Shown here in pieces: positions 1 to 5,970 of a stretch of DNA of 9,288 nucleotides. Source of the DNA: Oscillospiraceae bacterium UBA6370. GTDB lineage: Bacteria > Bacillota > Clostridia > Oscillospirales > Oscillospiraceae. Within the stretch, counting starts at the first letter, position 1, and every line of letters begins with the position of its first letter. Made by a program: the position numbers and the translations under genes. The notes beneath the pieces are model-generated. The model saw only the letters and a program-made list of their open reading frames with translations. It had not been told where the DNA came from and ran no database searches. The stretch covers positions 1 through 9,288 of the forward strand of contig DJRC01000024.1 of assembly GCA_002437735.1 (NCBI GenBank). Direction: 5' to 3'.

Positions 1-96
1 CGCATAAATCTTGACGGGACCTTATAAAATTTATAATGTGCCGTTTTCCTTTGATAATAATTCGGTGTGCTTGGTATTTCTCTGTGTTGTTCCATT
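1..96. other. AT-rich intergenic region, no gene seen
   Basis: No coding sequence is supported here. The stretch is much richer in A/T than the rest of the window. It holds a 7-bp inverted repeat around one A (TTATAAA-A-TTTATAA, 22-36). On the plus strand a TTGACG (11-16) lies 15 bases before a TATAAT (32-37). The spacing is short and no plus-strand gene follows, so a promoter here is only a possibility. The region could belong to the control region of a gene left of the window. Confidence 0.4.
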
Positions 97-126
97 AAAA
101 TAAAAAACCCTGCCAAAATGGCAGGG
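97..126 (-). terminator. Rho-independent terminator of the SLH-protein gene
   Basis: Read on the minus strand, CCCTGCC and GGCAGGG form a perfect 7-bp stem (108-114 and 120-126) around a 5-base loop. A run of six T (102-107), one A and four more T follow. It starts 12 bases past the stop codon of the SLH gene. Geometry and U-tract are those of a classical intrinsic terminator. Confidence 0.9.
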
Positions 127-138
127 TAAGACTCTGTA

Positions 139-1383
139 TTAAATTGTAATAGAATATCTGGCAAGACCGTCCGTAGCAGCCGATTTCCAATTCTCATCGG
201 TAGTAGCAGTATAGGAAATCTTCAGGGTATATCCATTGATAGAAACAGTGGCAACATAGGTTACATCTCCGTCTTTAACATCAGAAACCAACGTTCCACC
301 ATACTTGGCAACCAACTCTGAAGACATAGGATTCAAATCGCCAAGAGTAATTCTCTCAACGCAAATGCCATATACTGCCTTGGCCACATCTTTATTGGAT
401 ACATATGCGATAAAATTCAGCCAAATATTTGTTCCAGCGGTGCTATCATTCAGATATCTCATATAAGCATTGTATTTCCCAGAACCGTCAACCGAGAGAG
501 TAACATCTTTTCTGGACAGGCTTACAGAAGAATCCGAATTCCATGTGGCACCAAGGTCATAGAATGTGTCTTCCATATCGCCGATATATTCTCTTATGGC
601 CTCTTTGCCGGAAGAAGAACGCTTAATACGTTCACTACTAACAATCATGCCCTTACTATACTTAATATTAGCAAAAGTATTGCCGTCAGCATCTGTCAGC
701 GTCATGTTGGCATCCGCATCGAAATCGGTAGTGCCGACCTTCTCGGGAAGCAGACTAGGGGTGTTGTTGCTGGGCTTGCCAATATTATCAGCGGGAAGAG
801 TTTCCATGACAGACGGAGCAACATACAAGGTGTTATACGCCATTAAAACCATGTCGCCACGCTTAAAAGGCGTGGTATTATTTTGCCATTCGCCCTGCTC
901 GATAATGCCAAGCTTCGCCGCAAGTCCCGTCGGGTCTGTATAATAGAAGTCTTTCCCTTCCACATACCCGAGGCTCCGCAGACAGAAGGTCATAAACTGG
1001 TTGGCGGTCAGCGTATCGTTCGGGGAGAAGGTCGTGCTGCTCGTGCCGCTCGTGTATTTGTTGGCGTAGGCATAGCCGACATAGCCACGGCACCAATCGG
1101 GCAGGTCATGAAAGGGCAGGTCGTAGGCCGCGGCGTTCTGCTGTGCTTCGTCCGCTTTACCCAGCACCCGCACAAACATGGTGATGCCTTGAGCACGGGT
1201 CGCCGTGTCGTTCAGGCCAAAAACGGGGTCGCCGTTCGCGTCGTTTCCATAGCCGTTGAACAGCCCCGCCGTGTAAAGCTCATTGGCCCGCTGCGTCGCC
1301 GTCGCCTCGTCATAGGCAAGGGCAGGGACGGCGAGAGCAAGGGAGAGGGCAAACGCAAGGAGCAGAGTAATTGTCTTTTTCAT
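139..1383 (-). CDS. Secreted S-layer homology (SLH) domain protein
   Basis: The protein has 414 residues. Residues 1-23 form a signal peptide: MKK, a hydrophobic core, then an A-L-A cleavage site before Y24. Residues about 26-187 carry two clear SLH repeats and a weaker third. Recognisable signatures are FGLNDTATRAQGITMFVRVLG (about 55-75, shown here as family pattern), the TFSPND.LT..QF segment near 118-130, and FKRGDMVLMAYNTL near 173-186. SLH repeats normally hold exported proteins to cell-wall polymers, so a surface location is expected. Residues about 190-414 match no family I recognise. They look polar and beta-rich and may be the functional or adhesive part. The start at 1383 is chosen because GGAGG (1391-1395) lies 7 bases upstream and the signal peptide begins there; the open frame extends further upstream without support. 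The coding DNA for the SLH part is clearly higher in GC than that for the C-terminal part. The gene has its own promoter and terminator. Confidence 0.9.
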   Translation of the reverse strand: MKKTITLLLAFALSLALAVPALAYDEATATQRANELYTAGLFNGYGNDANGDPVFGLNDTATRAQGITMFVRVLGKADEAQQNAAAYDLPFHDLPDWCRGYVGYAYANKYTSGTSSTTFSPNDTLTANQFMTFCLRSLGYVEGKDFYYTDPTGLAAKLGIIEQGEWQNNTTPFKRGDMVLMAYNTLYVAPSVMETLPADNIGKPSNNTPSLLPEKVGTTDFDADANMTLTDADGNTFANIKYSKGMIVSSERIKRSSSGKEAIREYIGDMEDTFYDLGATWNSDSSVSLSRKDVTLSVDGSGKYNAYMRYLNDSTAGTNIWLNFIAYVSNKDVAKAVYGICVERITLGDLNPMSSELVAKYGGTLVSDVKDGDVTYVATVSINGYTLKISYTATTDENWKSAATDGLARYSITI

Positions 1384-1419
1384 GTGGTTTCCTCCGTATT
1401 TCCCGTTCATTTCCCTTCT

Positions 1420-1448
1420 ATCGTAGCACAAAGGCGGAGCGATGTAAA
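1420..1448 (-). promoter_or_regulatory. Sigma-A type promoter of the SLH-protein gene
   Basis: On the minus strand TTTACA (1443-1448) is followed after 17 bases by TACGAT (1420-1425), preceded by TGC as an extended -10. Transcription should start near 1413, giving a leader of about 30 nt with GGAGG at 1391-1395. The -35 box sits only a few bases past the stop codon of the upstream transporter gene. The same 11-base -10 core occurs in the transporter promoter. Confidence 0.65.
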
Positions 1449-1467
1449 TGCTCAATTCGGCTCCGCC
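1433..1467 (-). repeat. 8-bp inverted repeat at the 3' end of the transporter gene
   Basis: GGCGGAGC (1433-1440) and GCTCCGCC (1460-1467) are perfect inverted copies separated by 19 bases. The loop contains the transporter stop codon and the -35 box of the SLH promoter. On the minus strand the stem is followed by TTTGTG, a poor U-tract. It may act as a weak terminator or 3'-end stabiliser for the transporter mRNA, but this is uncertain. Confidence 0.35.
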
Positions 1468-2369
1468 GCGTCCGCCTTCCGCGTTTTCTCCGGCAGCTGC
1501 GAGAGGATGACCGCCGTGAGCATCAGCGCGCAGCCGAGGTACTCCCGCCCGCTCATGCGCTCGTGCAGGATGATGGCGCCGCAGACCACGGCGAAGAAGG
1601 ATTCCAGACTCAGCAGCAGCGAGACGACCGTCGGGTCGCCGTCCTTCTGCGCCAGAATTTGCAGCGTGTAGCCGCCCGCGCTCGAGAGGATGCCGATGTA
1701 GAGGATGTAGAACGTACACTCACCGAGCGCCGCAAAATCGACCGTTTCAAAGGCGAAGGCACAAACGGTCGAGAGGACCATCATCACCGCGAACTGCACG
1801 CAGGAGAGCGCGATGCCGTCCACCTTCTGCACATAATGATCTACGCAGAGGATATGGCCCGTGAAGGCAAAGGCGCACAGGAAAACAAGGAAGTCCCCGC
1901 GGCCGAAGCTCATCGCTCCCTCGCTGCCCGTGAAGCAGAGGAAGTAAAGACCGGCCACCGCGATCAGAACGCAGAGGAACAGCCTTTTGCTTGCCTTTTT
2001 CCCGAGGAACATGCCGGCGAGCGGCACGAGCACGATGTAGAGCGCCGTGATGAAGCCCGCCTTGCCCGCCGTGGTATCGGCAAGGCCGAGCTGCTGCAGG
2101 TTCGTGCCGAGCGTCAGAAAGATGCCGCAGACCAAGCCGCCCTCCAGCAGGTCCTTTTTCTGCTGCGGCGTGTATTTTGCCTCGTGCCGCACGCGCCGCA
2201 GGATCAGCACGAGCGCCCCCAGCACCAGCACGGCGGGGATCGAACGCGCCGCCGTGAAGGTAAAGCCGCCCACTTTTCCCGCGCCGAGGCTCTGCGCCAC
2301 GAACGAGCTGCCCCAAATGAATGAAGTGATGAGCGGCAGGATCACTTGCTTTGTATTTCTTTTTTTCAT
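1452..2369 (-). CDS. EamA/DMT-family membrane transporter
   Basis: This 305-residue protein belongs to the drug/metabolite transporter superfamily. It has two EamA halves (about 8-145 and 157-292) and about ten hydrophobic segments. Family hallmarks include the N-terminal FIWGSSFVAQ (17-26), the TTAGKAGFITALY stretch (99-111) that opens TM4, and SLESFFAVVCGAIILHE near 254-270 in the second half. Length is typical for the family. Members export or import small organic solutes such as amino acids or nucleosides; the substrate here cannot be told from sequence. The C-terminal tail is short and charged. The start ATG at 2369 fits the first transmembrane segment. Its ribosome site is weak (GGGCAGG, ending 8 bases upstream) and overlaps the -35 box of the oppositely directed HAD promoter. 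Confidence 0.93.
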   Translation of the reverse strand: MKKRNTKQVILPLITSFIWGSSFVAQSLGAGKVGGFTFTAARSIPAVLVLGALVLILRRVRHEAKYTPQQKKDLLEGGLVCGIFLTLGTNLQQLGLADTTAGKAGFITALYIVLVPLAGMFLGKKASKRLFLCVLIAVAGLYFLCFTGSEGAMSFGRGDFLVFLCAFAFTGHILCVDHYVQKVDGIALSCVQFAVMMVLSTVCAFAFETVDFAALGECTFYILYIGILSSAGGYTLQILAQKDGDPTVVSLLLSLESFFAVVCGAIILHERMSGREYLGCALMLTAVILSQLPEKTRKADAAEPN

Positions 2370-2374
2370 AGCAC

Positions 2375-2403
2375 TTGCCTGCCCTTTTCAAAAATGGTAT
2401 AAT
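2375..2403 (+). promoter_or_regulatory. Promoter of the HAD phosphatase gene
   Basis: TTGCCT (2375-2380) lies 17 bases before a perfect TATAAT (2398-2403). The start site is expected near 2410, giving a leader of about 86 nt before the ATG at 2496. This promoter faces the transporter promoter at 2429-2457, so each polymerase must cross the other's promoter. Confidence 0.65.
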
Positions 2404-2428
2404 TCTTAACAGATTCAGAATATCGCCT

Positions 2429-2457
2429 ATCGTAGCAAAAAGCGCCGCGTTTGGCAA
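2429..2457 (-). promoter_or_regulatory. Promoter of the EamA transporter gene
   Basis: On the minus strand TTGCCA (2452-2457) is followed after 17 bases by TACGAT (2429-2434), with TGC just before the -10. Transcription would start near 2422, giving a leader of about 53 nt. The -10 core TGCTACGATAG is identical to that of the SLH promoter. Both promoters are typical housekeeping sigma type. Confidence 0.65.
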
Positions 2458-2495
2458 GTACCCCGCGAAAAATATTTTATCATAGGAGCATTTCC

Positions 2496-3119
2496 ATGTA
2501 TCTCTTCGATCTTGACGGCACGCTCATCGACTCCAACGGCATCTGGGCGGAGGTGGACCGCACCTTCCTTGCCCGCCGCGGCTTTCCTTATACCAAGGAG
2601 TATTACGAGGGCGTGGCGCACACCATCTTCCCCCTCGCCGCCGTGTTCACCAAGGAATACTGCCATCTCTCCGAAAGCACGGACGAGATCATGGCGGAGT
2701 GGCTAGAGTTGGCGAAGGACAACTACGCCCACGTCGCGCTCAAGCCCCATGTGCGCGAGTACCTGGAAAAGCTCCGCGCGCAGGGCGAGCGCATGGCGAT
2801 CTTCACGAGCTGCGTCCCCGCGCACTGCAAAACGGCGCTCGCCGTCCACGACCTGAACCGCTTCTTCGAGCGCGTCATTTTCGCGCAGGAGCTGGGCATG
2901 GACAAGAGCGACCCCGCGATCTTCGCCAAGGCGACGGAGCTGCTCAGCGTCACGCCGCAGGAGTGCATTTTCTTCGACGACTCGGTCAAGTCCTGCCGCA
3001 GCGCCAAGGCGAGCGGCATGACGGTCATCGGCGTGTACGACCCGTTTTTTGAGGGCACGAAGGACGAAATGCCGCTCGTCTGCGACCGCTTCATCCGCGA
3101 TTTCGGCGAAATGCTGTAA
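2496..3119 (+). CDS. HAD-superfamily phosphatase (subfamily IA, phosphoglycolate phosphatase/beta-PGM-like)
   Basis: The protein has 207 residues and all four HAD catalytic motifs. Motif I is D5-L-D7-G-T, with D5 the expected nucleophile and D7 the acid/base. Motif II is T104 in AIFTS. Motif III is K137 in DKSDP. Motif IV is D161-D162 in FFDDS. A helical cap fits between motifs I and II (about 13-95), as in class IA enzymes. Such proteins remove phosphate from small metabolites such as sugar phosphates or phosphoglycolate in the cytoplasm; the substrate is not predictable here. AGGAG (2484-2488) lies 7 bases before the ATG, which fixes this start over a longer open frame. It is a single-gene unit with its own promoter and a strong terminator. 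Confidence 0.93.
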   Translation: MYLFDLDGTLIDSNGIWAEVDRTFLARRGFPYTKEYYEGVAHTIFPLAAVFTKEYCHLSESTDEIMAEWLELAKDNYAHVALKPHVREYLEKLRAQGERMAIFTSCVPAHCKTALAVHDLNRFFERVIFAQELGMDKSDPAIFAKATELLSVTPQECIFFDDSVKSCRSAKASGMTVIGVYDPFFEGTKDEMPLVCDRFIRDFGEML

Positions 3120-3147
3120 AGCTTAACTGCATTACAGCTGTTGGAAA

Positions 3148-3195
3148 GAGCGAAGCACAGGAGATTCCTGTGCTTCGCTCCTTGTTATTTTTTTG
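3148..3195 (+). terminator. Strong intrinsic terminator after the HAD gene, possibly bidirectional
   Basis: A perfect 15-bp stem (3148-3162 with 3166-3180) encloses a 3-base loop. On the plus strand it is followed by TTGTTATTTTTTTT, a good U-tract. On the minus strand the stem begins 5 bases after the pcrA stop codon and is followed by CTTTCC, a weaker tract, so it may also end pcrA transcripts. The plus-strand U-tract overlaps the last codons of pcrA. Confidence 0.92.
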
Positions 3196-5656
3196 CCATG
3201 TGGACGCCTGCGGTCTTGAGCATCAGCTTTTTCGTGCCCACCTGCTCGAACGCCACCTCGATGAGCGCGTCGCCGCCCATCGGCGTGACCGAGATCACCA
3301 TACCGTCGCCGAAGGTCTTGTGGTTGACCTGATCGCCCGCCGAAAGCTGCAGCGTCAGCTTGCTCGCTGCCGGCTTCGATGCGGCGCTGACCGCGGCCTT
3401 CGGGTGCATCGGGCGCGCGACGGTGCCGGAAAAGCCGGTCGTCACCGAGCCGCCGCGGCTGCTGTAGCCGCTGCCGAAGCCCGAGCTTCGACCGAAGCTG
3501 CCGTAGCCGTCGGCGTAGTCCTCGTCGTAGCGGCTGCGCGGCTCCGCCGAGGGCTTCGAGAGCCAGTTGACGTTCTCAGCGGGGATCTCGTTCAAAAAGC
3601 GCGAGGGCGCGTTCGGCGTCGTGCGGCCGAAAAGCATACGCTGCCGCGCGTTCGTCAACGTCAGCTTTTCCTTGGCGCGCGTCATGGCAACGTAGCAGAG
3701 GCGGCGTTCCTCCTCCAGCTCCTCCTCGTCGCCGACGGCGCGATTTCCCGGGAAAATACCCTCCTCCATGCCGACGACATAGACGCAGGGAAATTCCAGT
3801 CCCTTGGCGCTGTGCATCGTCATGAGCGTCACGCAGTTGTCGGTCGAGGCGCTGTCGAGGTCGGTATAGAGCGCGATCTCGTTGAGGAAGCCCGCGAGCG
3901 TCGCGTCCTCCGGCTCGCCGTCGAGGAAGGCGAGGATGTTGGACTTGAGCTCCTGCACGTTCTCCAGCCGCCCGCGGCTCTCCATATCGTCCTTGTCCTC
4001 CAGCGCGCGGAGATAGCCGGACTGCTCACACACGAGGTCGTAGAAGTCCGCAAGCTCCGTGTCCCCCGCCGCGTCGTGCAGCGCGTCGATCATGGCGGCG
4101 AATTTTTCCAGCCGCGCCGCAGCGGTCTTGAGCGCCGCGTACTCCCCCGCCGCGCGGAGAACCGTCATCATCGGCACGCCCTGCTCGGCGGCCAGCGCCT
4201 GCACGCGCTCGACGCTTGCGCTGCCGATGCCGCGGGCGGGCGTATTGATGATGCGCTGCAGCCGCAGATCGTCCGAAGGATTGTTGATGAGCGCGAGGTA
4301 GGCCAGCATATCCTTGACCTCGGCACGGTCGAAGAATTTCATGCCGCCGACGACCTGATATGGGATGCCGTTGCGCTTGAGCGCGTATTCCAGCGCGTTC
4401 GACTGCGCGTTCATGCGGTAGAGCACCGCGTTGTCACGCCAGTTCTTGCCGCGGTTGAAGTCCGTCATCATGCCGGAGACGACAAAGTTCGCCTCGTCCT
4501 GCTCGTTGAACACGGTCTTGATGGTCACCTTTTCGCCGCTGCCCGCGTCGGTCCAGAGCGTCTTGCCCTTGCGCCCGACGTTGTTTTTAATGACGGCGTT
4601 CGCCGCGTCGAGGATATTCTGCGTGGAGCGGTAGTTCTGCTCGAGGCGGATCGTGCGCGTACCCTTGTATTCCTTCTCGAAATTCAGAATGTTGGAGATG
4701 TCCGCGCCGCGGAAGCGATAGATGCTCTGGTCGTCGTCGCCGACCACGCAGATGTTGCGGTGTCCGTCCGCGAGCAGCCGCACCAGCTCGTACTGCATCC
4801 GGTTCGTGTCCTGATACTCGTCGATGAGGATGTAGCGAAATTTATGCTGGTAGTACGCTCTCACATCCGGCTCGTTTTGCAGCAGGCGCACCGTATGGAG
4901 AATGAGGTCGTCGAAGTCCAGCGCGTTCGCTTCGCAGAGGGTGCGGTCATAGCGCGCGTAAATTTTGACGATGCGCTCGCGCTTCCAGTCGCCGCTGCCC
5001 GCCCACTTCTTCGAGAAGTCCTGCGGCGAGAGCAGCTCGTCCTTCGCCTTGGAGATGACCGCGAGCACCTCGCGCGGAGAAAAGGTCTTTTCGTCCAGGT
5101 CCATCTCCTTGAGAATATCCTTCACCACGCGCTTGCAGTCGTCGGTATCGTAGATGGTAAAGTCGTTGGAGAAGCCGAGCTTATCAATGTCGCGGCGCAG
5201 AATGCGCACGCAGGCCGAGTGGAAGGTCAGCGCCCAGATGTCGCCCGCGCCCGCGATGCCGAACGCCTCCAGGCGCTCGCGCAGCTCCTTCGCCGCCTTG
5301 TTCGTAAAGGTCACGGCGAGCACCTGCCACGGCGCCGGCGGCTCCACCGCGCAGAGCTGCCGCATCCGGCGGCGCTCGTCTGCGGTCGGCTGAGCGGGAT
5401 AATTCTCAAGGAAAGCGAGATCGCCCTCCGACGTACCAGCGGGGATCTCGCCGCAGTCGCTCCCGCGGCCGTAGGTCAAAAGATTTGCGATGCGGTTGAT
5501 GAGCACGGTCGTCTTGCCGCTGCCGGCTCCCGCGAGCAGCAGCAGAGGCCCCTCCGTCGTCAAGACGCCGCGCCGCTGCTCCGGATTCAGCTTTGCAAAA
5601 TCCCGCGCAATGCACGCGCGGCGCGCCGCGCAGAAGCGGGAAGAAAAATCACTCAT
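3185..5656 (-). CDS. pcrA: ATP-dependent DNA helicase PcrA/UvrD (superfamily 1A)
   Basis: This 823-residue 3'-5' helicase acts in nucleotide excision repair, replication-fork upkeep and removal of RecA from DNA. The motifs run in order: Q-motif LNPEQ (23-27), Walker A AGAGSGKT (42-49), Ia VTFTNKAAKEL (115-125), DEYQD (279-283), III VVGDDDQSIYRFRGA (304-318), IV LEQNYRS (338-344), V TMHSAKGLEFP (613-623) and VI YVAMTRAKEKL (655-665). The C-terminus (about 774-817) is a Tudor-like fold (GDQVNHKTFGDGMV...), which in PcrA contacts RNA polymerase. It is preceded by a Gly/Ser/Arg-rich linker (about 707-760). Compared with Bacillus PcrA there are about 45 extra residues (61-107) between Walker A and motif Ia. 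The ATG at 5656 has AGGTGG 5 bases upstream. A TTG at 5677 would add 7 residues, but its AAGGAG would fall at the predicted transcript start, so the ATG is preferred. Confidence 0.97.
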   Translation of the reverse strand: MSDFSSRFCAARRACIARDFAKLNPEQRRGVLTTEGPLLLLAGAGSGKTTVLINRIANLLTYGRGSDCGEIPAGTSEGDLAFLENYPAQPTADERRRMRQLCAVEPPAPWQVLAVTFTNKAAKELRERLEAFGIAGAGDIWALTFHSACVRILRRDIDKLGFSNDFTIYDTDDCKRVVKDILKEMDLDEKTFSPREVLAVISKAKDELLSPQDFSKKWAGSGDWKRERIVKIYARYDRTLCEANALDFDDLILHTVRLLQNEPDVRAYYQHKFRYILIDEYQDTNRMQYELVRLLADGHRNICVVGDDDQSIYRFRGADISNILNFEKEYKGTRTIRLEQNYRSTQNILDAANAVIKNNVGRKGKTLWTDAGSGEKVTIKTVFNEQDEANFVVSGMMTDFNRGKNWRDNAVLYRMNAQSNALEYALKRNGIPYQVVGGMKFFDRAEVKDMLAYLALINNPSDDLRLQRIINTPARGIGSASVERVQALAAEQGVPMMTVLRAAGEYAALKTAAARLEKFAAMIDALHDAAGDTELADFYDLVCEQSGYLRALEDKDDMESRGRLENVQELKSNILAFLDGEPEDATLAGFLNEIALYTDLDSASTDNCVTLMTMHSAKGLEFPCVYVVGMEEGIFPGNRAVGDEEELEEERRLCYVAMTRAKEKLTLTNARQRMLFGRTTPNAPSRFLNEIPAENVNWLSKPSAEPRSRYDEDYADGYGSFGRSSGFGSGYSSRGGSVTTGFSGTVARPMHPKAAVSAASKPAASKLTLQLSAGDQVNHKTFGDGMVISVTPMGGDALIEVAFEQVGTKKLMLKTAGVHMAKK

Positions 5657-5688
5657 GCGTTCCACCTGTTTTCTCAAAATTCTCCTTG

Positions 5689-5717
5689 ATTCTACCGCAT
5701 CTCCCCTCCTCGGTCAA
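5689..5717 (-). promoter_or_regulatory. Promoter of pcrA
   Basis: On the minus strand TTGACC (5712-5717) is followed after 17 bases by TAGAAT (5689-5694). Transcription should begin near 5682, leaving a leader of about 26 nt with AGGTGG before the ATG at 5656. This short leader argues against the upstream TTG start at 5677. Confidence 0.75.
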
Positions 5718-5752
5718 CCGTTTTTCCTTGAATTTTGCATAGAAATAAAAAA

Positions 5753-5816
5753 TTTGTTCGATTTTCTATTGACAAGCACGTTTGTTCGATTTATAATGCG
5801 ATTAGAACAAAAGTTT
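5753..5816. promoter_or_regulatory. Operator cluster: three TTTGTTC half-sites, LexA-like
   Basis: The 12-mer TTTGTTCGATTT occurs twice as a direct repeat (5753-5764 and 5781-5792, 28 bases apart). A third copy of its core lies inverted as GAACAAA (5805-5811), so the -10 box is flanked by inverted copies. Two sites approach the Firmicutes SOS pattern GAAC-N4-GTTC with one mismatch each: GCAC-N4-GTTC (5776-5787) and GAAC-N4-GTTT (5805-5816). They cover the spacer and the start site of the operon promoter, positions suited to repression. LexA is the best guess because the downstream genes look DNA-repair related; another repressor is possible. Confidence 0.5.
5769..5797 (+). promoter_or_regulatory. 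Consensus promoter of the micro-protein/rSAM/DUF4130 operon
   Basis: A perfect TTGACA (5769-5774) lies 17 bases before a perfect TATAAT (5792-5797). Transcription should start near 5804, about 37 nt before the first gene's ATG at 5841. Both boxes match consensus exactly, so the basal promoter should be strong. This fits with the overlapping repeat elements acting to repress it. Confidence 0.85.
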
Positions 5817-5840
5817 TAGAACGATTCGGAGGGTATGAAC

Positions 5841-5966
5841 ATGGCTGCTTCCACGACGATCTTTGTGCTGCTCGGCATCACTGCCGTCACGGCGAATCTG
5901 ATGAAGGTCATCACCTATCTCGACCAGCCGCGCCGCAAGACGCGCCGCGTCCGTGCACGCGGATAA
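5841..5966 (+). CDS. 41-residue single-span membrane micro-protein, unknown function
   Basis: This small reading frame starts at ATG 5841 with GGAGGG (5828-5833) exactly 7 bases upstream, the best ribosome site in the operon. The product begins MAASTTIFVLLGI. It has one hydrophobic helix (about residues 6-24) and a tail with seven Arg/Lys among residues 31-40 (R31, R32, K33, R35, R36, R38, R40), which predicts a cytoplasmic C-terminus. An in-frame ATG at 5835 is only one base from the ribosome site and is unlikely. The TAA (5964-5966) is 4 bases before the radical SAM ATG, so the two are probably translationally coupled. I do not recognise a family. It could be a functional membrane peptide or mainly a leader that drives translation of the next gene. 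Confidence 0.65.
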   Translation: MAASTTIFVLLGITAVTANLMKVITYLDQPRRKTRRVRARG

Positions 5967-5970
5967 CGGT

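Noticed and set aside
883..1671. Plus-strand open frame opposite the SLH region
   Set aside because: The composition is that of a shadow frame. The minus strand has a signal peptide, SLH repeats and a ribosome site.
1384..1719. N-terminal extension of the SLH protein frame
   Set aside because: The extension is Arg/Ala/His-rich and overlaps the transporter gene. Signal peptide, ribosome site and promoter all place the start at 1383.
1371..2324. Plus-strand open frame opposite the EamA transporter
   Set aside because: The product is Arg/Glu/Gln/His-rich without domain or ribosome site. The minus strand carries a full ten-helix transporter.
5675..5677. TTG start for PcrA with AAGGAG 4 bases upstream
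   Set aside because: The predicted transcript start (about 5682) falls within that AAGGAG, so it would not serve as a ribosome site. The ATG at 5656 has its own AGGTGG.
3170..5689. Very long open frame on the plus strand antisense to pcrA
   Set aside because: The predicted product is an Arg/Val/His/Ala-rich string with no domain, typical of a shadow frame in GC-rich coding DNA. The opposite strand encodes a complete PcrA with every helicase motif.
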